NCBI RefSeq assembly: GCF_921293095.1
Contig: NC_060254.1
Coordinates: 111,500,917 to 111,564,916 of the forward strand
Direction of reading: 5' to 3'
DNA length: 64,000 bases
From: Ischnura elegans
Taxonomy: Eukaryota > Arthropoda > Insecta > Odonata > Coenagrionidae
Shown in pieces: positions 27,301 to 39,300 of the stretch. The first letter of the stretch is position 1; each line of letters begins with the position of its first letter. Under the pieces are notes generated by a model. It was not told the DNA's origin. It ran no database searches and saw only the letters and a program-made list of their open reading frames with translations. Position numbers and translations under genes: made by a program.

Positions 27301-30300
27301 TGAAGGATTTTAGTTTAAGTATTTAAGCTGTAGCCATTTGAAATTGCAATTGATTTCATTGTAAAAAGTTCACAATTGAAATTGACTGCATTTAAAGGTA
27401 GATTGACCTATCTATGTAACATTAAATTGAATGTAACATTTTGCGATGCATGAGATCTTATTACGGATTAGAACACTGTTCTTTTTTTCTGCTTTGGAAA
27501 TAATCAAATCTCCTTAGTTTATCTTCTAATTGATTGATCAAAATCAACTTGTTTGTGATTAATTTTCATACGGTGAGATTTACTTGGATTAGCAAAAGTA
27601 ATATAATTATATATATCGCACAATTTTGTTTTCCTACATTCTCGCGCCGGAGGGCTACTTTCACGTCGACTCCGTCGAAATTTTTTTACATCAGATGGAA
27701 GTTTTTTAACCTTCTAAAAACACATCACTAGTTTTTACTCGTCAGGACATGAGTCCCCAACAATGGAGGAAAATGAGGATTACACCTCGGGAAAATCATT
27801 GCTAGGTGACATTTCAGCCACTCAGAGGAAGAATCTCCGGAAAGGCTCGTCAATAGGTCTGTTACAGTTCGAAGTTTGGACTTAAAACTTTATGTTGCAT
27901 GATCTCTGCCTTCTCTTCGGGTTTCCACCGCGTCCGTTGCCTTTTGGCGAGAACAGTTTCGACAAAAGCCATCGGACGCGGTGGAAACCCGAAGAGAATG
28001 CAGAGATAATCTGATCAACGCCGCGAAAATCTTCGAACCTACTTTATGTTGCAAGATTATAATAAATCCTGTATTAGTGTTGAAAATTTGTATTTAAATG
28101 AATAACTCGTCATCAAAGACAAAAAAATAGGTTTTGGTTTTTTTAAATTGTGTACGAAAAGCAATCAATATCTAATATACATAGATAAACTCAGCCAGAC
28201 GTGGAAAACGATTTTCCGAAAGAGAAGACGACGAATATGTTACCAACAAGGTTATTCGCTAGACAAGAAGAGTCCGCTCGTCGCTCAAGGACAGGGGTGA
28301 GAGTTCTGCTGACGTCAACTCCGCCCCCCTCCCCCACTACTCCGGTGGATGGGGGAGGTGGACGAGTATATTAATTGACCACCGAATTCCGTAATTTCAT
28401 TCATCGCCTGATGATGCGTCCTGCAACGGTCGCGAAAGCTTGCACGACAAAGCGCAACACGCAGCTGCACCCGGAAGCCATTATCAACGATGCCCCTCGC
28501 TGCGAAAACCTACGTTCAAAGCTAATATACATAGAATCAAATGTTTTATAACAATTAATGAATGGACAACTCAAGATTCTAACGCGAAAACATATTTTAG
28601 CCTACGGATTAGGATTCCCCATGAGGCCTACGAAGCAAATTTTGCTTCCAGTTTCGATTCACAAAACTGCATAATAAGAGGTTTAATTCCGAAAAAGGGG
28701 AGGGCGTATAATTTTGAATCGCCATATTTTTCTAGTGCCGCAACAACTTACAATCGGAATATGCCAAAAATACTCCATTCGATATTCCTGTATAAATGCT
28801 CACCGCGTAAAATGTATCTTTGGATATTTAGTTTTTCGGCCCCTGGGAGAAGGGATTCATTCATATAATGAGGCAAGAATTTAAGCAATGAGTGAACCCG
28901 GGCTCAATTGCAGCCGCTATTTGTTTTACTTTTAAGAACCTCAACTTAATGCTAACGCTTAAAATAAAACTTTCCTCAAACGACAATGCATCTTGTTATT
29001 GACGAGACGACGATTATCACAACTATTATCAGAATAAGGTCTCAAGGAAAGACAAAAACATGCATTAGATGATCCTCTGCCTCATACGTAAGACCCGAAG
29101 TAGAAAAATGGTAGAGCCGAAAGAAACCTTTCCATTTTCGACGTGGTAACAGAATGGGCCATTACTCATCCCGCTATCGAGCAAACAAATCAAGGTCACC
29201 GACCACCCCTATTCCCAAAAATGCTACTGCTGATCCATACCTCTTTGTGTTCGTTTGAAGCTGCGCGCTTAAGAATTCATTACCAAATACTTTTAAGCTT
29301 TAGCTACCAACTGTGGTGAAGAGGCTATGACCGTTAGCGAAAGGCAAACAGTGCATTGTTTTTCAGTGTAGGGATCCTATCTCGCATTCCTATTTTATTG
29401 TAATATTCCGGCACTTGGTGTTGTAAATAACATTTACACTTCACCAAAGTGAGGTATTTCATAACTGAAGTTCTGAAGCACACCACTCGAAATGTATTTC
29501 ATTCTATATGTTGATTGTTCAATGAAGCGATGAACATCAATAAGATTTATAAGTCTCTTGAAGGGAAAAAATCTTCCCTCACGGAAAATCTCTTCCTCGT
29601 CAAAACAACAGCTCACCTCGACAACCTATCTGATGGCAAAACGATATCCTTGGGAGGCGGAAGCTTTCAGCGTGGACCCAGGCCAGATAGGAAAGCCTGA
29701 CGAGGTGCGTTCATTAAAAATTCATAACTCCCCTTGTAATCGAGATAAAGTTACAATTCTTTCACCAAAAATAAATTTATAGCTTTGTTCAAATTTCATA
29801 TGCAGCATATATGGACCTATATCGTAAGATACGAAAGTTAGCAGGCGATTGATTTTTACCCTGCAAAATTCCATATTTTTCGTCCGAAAGATATATAAAC
29901 ACACATAACAACGTTGAAACTGAGTTATGAACAAATTAAAGTTTACCAGTATGGAAAAAAATGTACTATAAACATTTCCTGCAAGTTTCAACTTTATACT
30001 AACAACAGTATGCCGAAAAATGGATTAGGAATATAAACTCGGAAAAGTCAAGTAACTAGCCGAAATTCGATAAAATATTTTTTATAACAATTGTTATAAA
30101 CAAAATCGAATAATTAATGTCTCCACTTAACGTAGCAACCCTTTCTGCTTCAGAATATATTTTTAGACTTGTGGAACGAGCAAAGAAAAGCAAAAGCAAA
30201 ACGAGCAAAACGAGACCACCTAACTCAGATATAACGTCAATGTTGGATTTTCAAAATCAAATAAACAGCGTAGCATCCAAGTATCCTGAAAGAAACTTGA

Positions 30301-33300
30301 TTGTGGGTGGAGATTTCAACGTACCTTCTATAGATTGGGAGACTTATAGCTTCATTCCTGGTGGGAGGGATAAAGTGATCTGCGAGGCTTTATTACACAC
30401 TTTCACATCTAATTCATTGTTTCAAATAGCATCCGCACCGAACAGAGGAGAAAATATTCTTGATTTATTAGCGACAAATATACCACATCAGGTAATAAAC
30501 GTTGGCACTGTTGAAGGAATAAGTGACCATAGGGTAGTAACTGCAAAGTTTTCTCTAAATACCGCTGTAAACTTTAAAAAAGAGCGTAAAGTTTTCATTT
30601 TTAAAAGAGCTAATTTTGATGGGTTTAAGAGTCATATGAAAAATGCTTTCCCCGAGTTTCAAGAATCAGTATTAAAGTTAAATGTAGAGAATACTTGGAA
30701 AGCTTTTCTTTCGCTCGTAACTTCGGGAATAAATAGCTACATCCCTAGTAAAATAGTAAAAGAAGGCAGCGAACCGAGATGGTACGACGCGGAAGTGAGA
30801 AAATCATTGAGGCGACAGAGAGCGTGTCATGCTAAAATGAAAAAAGTCAGCACGGATTTATCCGCTAATGAACGCGAGCTAATAATTAAAAAATATAGGA
30901 TGACTAAAGCCGCCACGAAGGAAGCGTTCAGGAATGCGTTCACGAATTTTAAAAGAAAAACACTAGTAGAGCAGTTACAGGATAACCCAAAAGCATTTTG
31001 GTCATATGTTAGGGAAGTTCAAGGTAAACGATCTACCGTATGTTCGCTGAGAAACGACAATGGAGATGTGTTGACAAGCAGTTACGATAAAGCCAATTTA
31101 TTAAATTCCTACTTTAAGAGCGTGTTCACGGAGCCTTCCGAAAACTCACCCGAGACCGATGACAATCCCTGTATTCATAAGATGCCAGCTATTGACATTA
31201 GTACGCTCGGAATAGAAAATATATTGAAATCGCTTAGTCCAAATAAATCACCTGGTCCAGACGAAATCCCTTCTCGCGTATATAAAGAACTAGCCTCAGA
31301 ACTTGCCCCCTACTTGCAGTTAATATTCAGTAAATCCATCAAGCAACACGAAGTACCTAATGACTGGAAAATCGCTAATGTAACGCCTATATTTAAAAGT
31401 GGAGACAAGGAACAGCCATCTAATTACAGGCCGATATCTTTAACGTCCATCTCTTGCAAAGTCCTTGAACACATCGTAGTCAGCTCGGTAATGAAACACC
31501 TAGACGCGCAAAACTTATTAATGGGAAATCAACATGGATTCAGGAAAAGCAGATCGTGCGAAACTCAGTTAGCGCTTTTCGCCCACGATATTTTAGTCTC
31601 CGGGGAAGACAACATTCCAGTAGACGCGATTTTTCTTGATTTCAAAAAGGCATTTGATAAAGTACCCCACGGCAAGTTAATATTAAAACTGAAATCTTAT
31701 GGTCTAGACGAAGATGTCATTTCCTGGATTAGAGAATTTTTGAGCGACCGCGTCCAAAGAGTAGTATTAGACGGTGCAGTCTCCAATGAGGTTAGAGTCA
31801 CTTCTGGCGTTCCTCAGGGTAGTGTCATTGGCCCACTCCTATTCCTTCTTTATATAAACGACATTGGCGAAGTAGTGCAGAGTAAGTTACGATTATTTGC
31901 AGACGACGCTGTAGTTTACAGAGAAATTCGTTCCAGCAAAGATATAGATGAACTAACGAATGACCTTGCTGCTATCCAAGCTTGGTGCGATGCTTGGCAG
32001 TTAGAATTAAATTTGGAAAAATGCGTCGTAATGAATTTCTGGAAGAAGAATAACTCCCTACAGCGTAACTATGTCATTCGGGGCGCGCAGTTAAAGGCAG
32101 TTGAATCTGTGAAATATCTAGGGGTTAGACTCAATAATGATCTATCGTGGAATAAACATATTCGAGAAATAACCGGTCAAGCTAATCGTAAAATGGGTTT
32201 TGTTAAAAGAATATTAGGAAAGTGCGACGACAAAGTGAGAGAAATTAGCTACTTTTCCCTCGTTAGACCACATTTGGAATACGCTGCCAGTGTTTGGGAC
32301 CCTCATGAAAAAGGCTTAATAACAGAGTTAGAACGCGTCCAAAGAAGAGCTGCCAGGTATGTGAAAGGTCGTTACGATAGTCTAGTTAGTGTAACTGACC
32401 TCTTACATAAACTCGGATGGGAATCTCTGTCGGACCGTAGATTGAAAAATAGACTAAACCTTTTAGATAAATTCAAGAGCAGTGTCTTTTCTGACGAAGT
32501 TAACCATATCTTGCGGACGCCAACGTACTACGGAAGATCAGATCATATAAATAAAATAAGAGAGATAGATTGCAGAACAGACAGATTCCGAATGTCATTT
32601 TTTCCACGATCAATAAGAGATTATAACGGCAGCAATAGAACGCGTAAATAGATTGCATGACTTGTAGTGTAGCCTACTAACCTATGTAAAACTTACTGCA
32701 TGTTTCTGAATTTCTATTCTATATTCTATTTCTAACAGCATATAGTAGTATAGTTTGTTATTATACGGGACGTTCTTTGGACGGTGTGGTGTGCATGTGG
32801 GAGTCCAAATGCATGCTGCATGCTGGTGATTGATCACCCCCTGCCAAACACCCTAGAGGTGGCTCGCAGGGTAATTTGTAGATGTAGATGAATTAAAAAA
32901 AATGCCAAAATTCTTCTAGTGACATCTGGTTAATCGCCCTAGAACTACACCAAAAACGTATACGAATTTTGTACGTGTGGTGAGCTCTCTATATATACTT
33001 ACTCTATGGTAGAACATTGCGCAACATAGTTTTATCCTCCCCAGGTCTTCTCACGGAGAATTTCATTCGATGAAGTAGCACTTTCCTGCATCAATATGAG
33101 ATTTTGGAGTGATAATTCCTCAACTTCGTGCCAAAATCAATAATTCTTTGAGAATTTCAAAGGGAACAGAGATTCACTAGTAATCGGACAAGATTACAAA
33201 AGAAATAAACAAAAAAACTGCCGAACATCAAACTCTGTGTGCAAGCCAATCCAATCCAACTTCAAACTCCAATTGTGAGTCATGTATGCAATGGTTGTGT

Positions 33301-36300
33301 GGTCAGATGATCCAGCAACACACGGTTATTAGAGGAGAGGTTACACTTTCATACAAGTGGAGGCTGTGTCAGATCATAGTGCCTATAGCGACGGCAAAGT
33401 ACCACAAACCCACCAGGGGGCAACCAATCCCAAAACTACTATCATTTAATACTAATTAACATAAACTCTAAAGTTATTCTACTTTCAGCCAATATGAATA
33501 ATTCTCGTTATAAAATATGTACAGTGGTTTCCAAAAGTTTCCTCACAAATTGAGCGGCGCCACTTCCGCTCCTCAGAGAAATTGAGCTCCACTTAAGTGC
33601 TGCTATTATCACCCTTGGCTACGCACCGAAAATATACATGCAATGCCACTTGGTACAGGCTGAGCACAATTTGCAAATATTGACAAAATGCAATCACTGG
33701 GAAATATGAGATGATCTTCTAGGGTCACACTCATATGATTACGTCATGACATGTCTAATACACAATTTACTCTCCTTATTCAGGTTGAACTAACCCGATG
33801 AAGGAAAATATAATGAAAAGAAACAATTAATGGTCCACATACATAGGTACATGTAATTTGAACCAATTTTGTCCTTCCTTCTATAAGCCTTTGGAAAGTG
33901 ACCGCCAATTCACCAGTGTGAGTTGAATGCATGAAACCACAATCTGCTTTTATGTGAATTAAAAACTGTGGGCATTCTCACCTGTATTACACCACCTCCG
34001 GGGCCATCTGACGAATTTAGGAACTCCTTCGGCAAAGCAAGCAATTTTCCGAGCCAATCCATCATAGTTGTTTCCAGTTCAGTGCAAGCGGGACTAGAAA
34101 TCTGGAGAAGAGAAATGCGCATCTCTACAAATATATACCTGTTCAACGAAAACATGCAGTCAGCAGGTTTTACAGGTGATGAGTTGACTCACCCAACTGA
34201 AACCTACGCAGCCTATTCCAGCACTTAAAATCTCACCTACAATGGCTGGATACGAGTTGGCTGTTGGGTAAAACGCGTGGAAATGGGGAGAGTGCCAATG
34301 AGTCACCTGGAACAAAGCATGATCATAAAGAATTATTACTATAGCGGTGAAGTTTTGTTGAGCGATGAAGTCTTCGCACTACTGAGCTTCGGCAGTTAGC
34401 CCGGAAAAAAAAGATTAAAAAATCAGGTTCCACTATCTCACTTCGGTTTTTTTACTCTCAACTATTGGTAAAAGTAACTTTCCAACAAAGTAAGTCAACA
34501 AACCCTTGACTACCAAAGTACATAGTAATTTTTCCGTTGATAAAAAACGGCTTCGTCCGCAAAGATAAAAAATTCGTATTTCATAGAAATTTTAACAAAG
34601 CAAACGCAACACAGGAAGTTATTCAATTCTGCTTTCCCAAAAATTGGGGTAAAATAATAGGTACAAATGGTGCAGGCTGAAAGCCAAAAATTCCTGAATT
34701 CCCAGTTGAATTGGGAACTTCAAATCTTGTAACTTCATCATTAAGTGTCAACCAGTCACCAAACATTTTCATGGGGTCCTTCAAGGGATCCTAAGAAAAA
34801 TAAAATTTTCTGCTCCCTTAATGTCCAAGTCGAGGAAGTGAAGTGTTTATTTGTGTTGTTACTTCAATAGCCCAGCTCCTACAGCTACTGACTAAATAGT
34901 GCCTTTTAATAATAATGCTGCATTTTGAACGTATCATAACCAAACATGTGATTTTGTTACAACAAATGGCTTTACAAATATTGGCACGAAATTTGCATTA
35001 AGTAGCATGTGGTTTGAAAGCCAGATCTTCTTCACCAATCCAAATGAATATAAAACCATTTTCAGAAAAGTAACCCTTGCGAAAGTGGCAAGGCCCGCCT
35101 CTGTCGGGAGGCTAACTCCATATGGATGGCAAACATACTTTGCAGTGAAATCGAATGGCAAATTGAATATTAGGCCTTACCCCTGGCATCACCACCCGGT
35201 CCACATCATCCAGCACATCCTGCCATTCCTCTGGGTGCTCTGGTGCCTCATCTGGCAGCAGAGTTTGCACGTATCCTGGCTCCACATTTGGCAACACTGG
35301 TCTAATATGAATGGAATAAAAGAAGGGGAAGTTGCACGCAAAGTCGGAACCTAACTTACAAATACTTATAGTCTACATGACCAATGTTACCTGCCAAATC
35401 CTCTGATTCACAGCATCAAGAGTAATAATACTAAATAACCAATCAATTAGCCACACTGAACTTATCAAAGTTCACTTAATAAATGGATAACAAATTTGAA
35501 CTTAATAATGTGACCCCTCTTGGGAAAAGAGAAATAATGACAACCAGCATTGTATTTATTCAGTGCGAGCTATAATTTTACCGGTTCGTTATACATTGAT
35601 TATGCTTTTTGATATGTATTTTGTCAATAATAATTCTTAGTGGAAGATTCTTTATTAGACAAATGTACAAAAATAATTGCAAATTGCAAAAAAAGTTGAA
35701 ACAAATTTTCAACTAAAAAATTAAAATTATCACTCCATTCTCTTTTCGTCTAAAAAACATTCCTTCTTGCCTAAAAATTTAAACTTTTATTAAAAGCAAA
35801 TGCTAAATATGTCAAATTTAAACAAATACATTTTCATCATATTCACCTCCTTATTGTCCAAATTAGACTAATATGAAAAATCCATGATTTCCCCTTACTG
35901 CCAGGAGAGCTTTTTTTTGTTCTTGTCGCTCTCGTGGGGACTACCGACGGTTAGTCCCTCTAATGAGGGTTCATCCTCGACTACGAGCTTAATTCGACCC
36001 TTTCCCGGGGACCCGAGCTCGCGAGGGAAGGACCCAAAACACCGGGAGGGCCCCCACCCATCTGGGCCACGTGTAGTACATTTTGCATTTTATAATTCTT
36101 TTGGTGCTATCAACAATTTATTGGCTTTATCGTCTTCTTGATCACACCAGAAATACGGGCGTTTTTTGATCGTCTTTCTACGATGATTTTTAAGAATTTT
36201 GTCCAATCTGCGATAAAAGTCCCCTTCTGACTTGGCAACGCTGCAGCCATCAACTTTGGGGTGGGATAGGAAAGCCCTCTCGCTCGACGCTCAACAATGG

Positions 36301-39300
36301 CAAATTATACTTCCGCATTCATGGGAAGGAAAAAATTGCCCACTGCTCATTCAGGCATGATGAGAAGGCATAAGAAAAAAGGAAAATGTCTGAAACATGA
36401 ATTAAGAAATACATAAGTCAATAGGATACAACCCAGGATGTTTGGCAGGGGGTGAGAGGGCCTTTCTAGTGGTGACATTTCCTTATTATCACCACCCCAT
36501 CCGCGAACCCCTCACTTCTACATTCTACCGAAAATTCACAAGGCAAACAATCCTGGTCGCCCAATCGTCTCCTCTTTAAATTCCCCCACAGAACGAATCG
36601 AATTCCCCCACGAAACGAATTAAAACTGAAATCTTATGGTCTAGACGAAGATGTCATTTCCTGGATTAGAGAATTTTTGAGCGACCGCGTCCAAAGAGTA
36701 GTATTAGACGGTGCAGTCTCCAATGAGGTTAGAGTGACTTCTGGCGTTCCTCAGGGTAGTGTCATTGGCCCACTCCTATTCCTTCTTTATATAAACGACA
36801 TTGGCGAAGTAGTGCAGAGTAAGTTACGATTATTTGCAGACGACGCTGTAGTTTACAGAGAAATTCGTTCCAGCAAAGATATAGATGAACTAACGAATGA
36901 CCTTGCTGCTATCCAAGCTTGGTGCGATGCTTGGCAGTTAGAATTAAATTTGGAAAAATGCGTCGTAATGAATTTCTGGAAGAAGAATAACTCCCTACAG
37001 CGTAACTATGTCATTCGGGGCGCGCAGTTAAAGGCAGTTGAATCTGTGAAATATCTAGGGGTTAGACTCAATAATGATCTATCGTGGAATAAACATATTC
37101 GAGAAATAACCGGTCAAGCTAATCGTAAAATGGGTTTTGTCAAAAGAATATTAGGAAAGTGCGACGACAAAGTGAGAGAAATTAGCTACTTTTCCCTCGT
37201 TAGACCACATTTGGAATACGCTGCCAGTGTTTGGGACCCTCATGAAAAAGGCTTAATAACAGAGTTAGAACGCGTGCAAAGAAGAGCTGCCAGGTATGTG
37301 AAAGGTCGTTACGATAGTCTTGTTAGTGTAACTGACCTCTTAGATAAACTTGGATGGGAATCTCTGTCGGACCGTAGATTGAAAAATAGACTAAACCTTT
37401 TAGATAAATTCAAGAGCAGTGTCTTTTCTGACGAAGTTAACCATATCTTGCGGACGCCAACGTACTACGGAAGATCAGATCATATAAATAAAATAAGAGA
37501 GATAGATTGCAGAACAGACAGATTCCGAATGTCATTTTTTCCACGATCAATAAGAGATTATAACGGCAGCAATAGAACGCGTAAATAGATTGCATGACTT
37601 GTAGTGTAGCCTACTAACCTATGTAAAACTTACTGCATGTTTCTGAATTTCTATTCTATATTCTATTTCTAACAGCATATAGTAGTATAGTTTGTTATTA
37701 TACGGGACGTTTCTTGGACGGTGTGGTGTGCATGTGGGAGTCCAAATGCATGCTGCATGCTGGTGATTGATCACCCCCTGCCAAACACCCTAGAGGTGGC
37801 TCGCAGGGTAATTTGTAGATGTAGATGTAGATCTCTTCCTTTGTTGACTATTATCTTCAGCCTCTTGTACACTCCCTTCCTTCCTACATTAAAGATACGT
37901 ACGATTTCCTCAATCGCCTCCATTCTACCTCTCTCCCGGTTGATAAAGACATCATTATGGTCACTATCGACGTGACCTCACTATACACCTCTATACCTCA
38001 TGTAGAAGGCCTTGCCTCCCTTCGACACTTTCTTGACAATCGACCTACACCTCAGATACCCAGCACTGACTTTTTAGTCGATCTCTCTCACCTAATCCTC
38101 ACTAAAAACGCCTTCTCCTTCAACGATAAACATTGTCTGCAGATCAAAGGTTGCGCCATGGGAAGCAGATTCAGCCCTTCTTACGCAAATTTATTTCTTG
38201 GTCTCCTTGAAGAATCCTTCCTATCATCCTACCCACTTCAACCCTCACTTTGGCTTCGCTATATAGACGACATTTTCCTTCTCCGGCCTCATGGAGAAGA
38301 CTCATTGAACTCTTTCATTTCAGCACTCAATGAATTCTCCGAACTATCATTTACCTCTAACCACTCCCCCTCCCGAATAACATTTCTCGATGTTACCATT
38401 TCCCTTGAAAATAAAAGTTTCATCACTTCAGTCCACATTAAACCAGCTAACAAACAACAATATCTTCACTTCAACAGCTGTCACCCCTCACATACTAAAC
38501 AATCCCTTCCTTACTCTCTCTCAGTAAGAAGCTACAGAATTTGCAATAATCCCGAATCCTTGGACATTTTTCTTAATAATCTTCACCACTCCCTTCTTCG
38601 TAGAGGATATCCTGAGAACCTTCTGCGTAAGAAAATCCTACACAATACTCACAAACCCAAAATTCATACCAAGAAACAACCCACACACCTCTCCCTTTCC
38701 ACCACATACTTCCCGGGTGTGCAGGCTTTGAACAGAATCATCAAAAGCCTTTTTCCGATTCTTTCTAACAATGTCACTACTGGAAAAATCTTCTCTAGCT
38801 GTCCATCCTTATCCTTCCGTCGACCGCCAAATCTATCTTCCATTCTCAAAACGACTAAACCACTCTCAAGGTTCACCACCCGTACTAGCTCTTTACCTAT
38901 CCCTTGCCAACGACCCCGGTGCAAAACGTGTGCTATCCTCATTACCCAGTCGCTTCCTAACAAATTTCTCACTTTTCCGCTTCCTTCCACTCCATCCCCC
39001 ACCTGTACAACTAGCAATGTAATTTATATCCTTTTATGCAATTCCTGCCCCGCCTTCTACATTGGTTTATCCACCACCTCACTCAACCTACGGATTAACA
39101 ACCATCGAGTTTCTTGTAAACCCACTTCCCAATCTGCTTCGCTTCCTGTCCCTACCCACGCCTTTTCCCACAATTTAGAATTTGACGATTGCTTTCACAT
39201 AGGAATACTTGCCTCTCTCCCACCCTCCGCCTCACCGCTAGAATTGAAAACTCTTGAGCAGTCTTCCATTTGGCTATACCAAGCTTTCAACCCGCCTGGT

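Noticed and set aside
28440..28868. 142-codon plus-strand open frame after the hammerhead-like motif
   Set aside because: No domain recognised and its codon content looks random. Length alone is not convincing in this composition.
33968..35354. Plus-strand frames of 86 and 115 codons over exons 2-4
   Set aside because: They are antisense shadows of amd exons, whose minus-strand reading matches the family residue by residue.
35884..36141. 85-codon open frame with a near-identical mirror at 42557-42775
   Set aside because: The two frames look conserved only because they lie in the near-identical inverted-repeat arms. Composition (Pro/Ser-rich, no motif) does not suggest a protein.
38664..39017. 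117-codon minus-strand frame
   Set aside because: Antisense shadow of the Penelope-like ORF.
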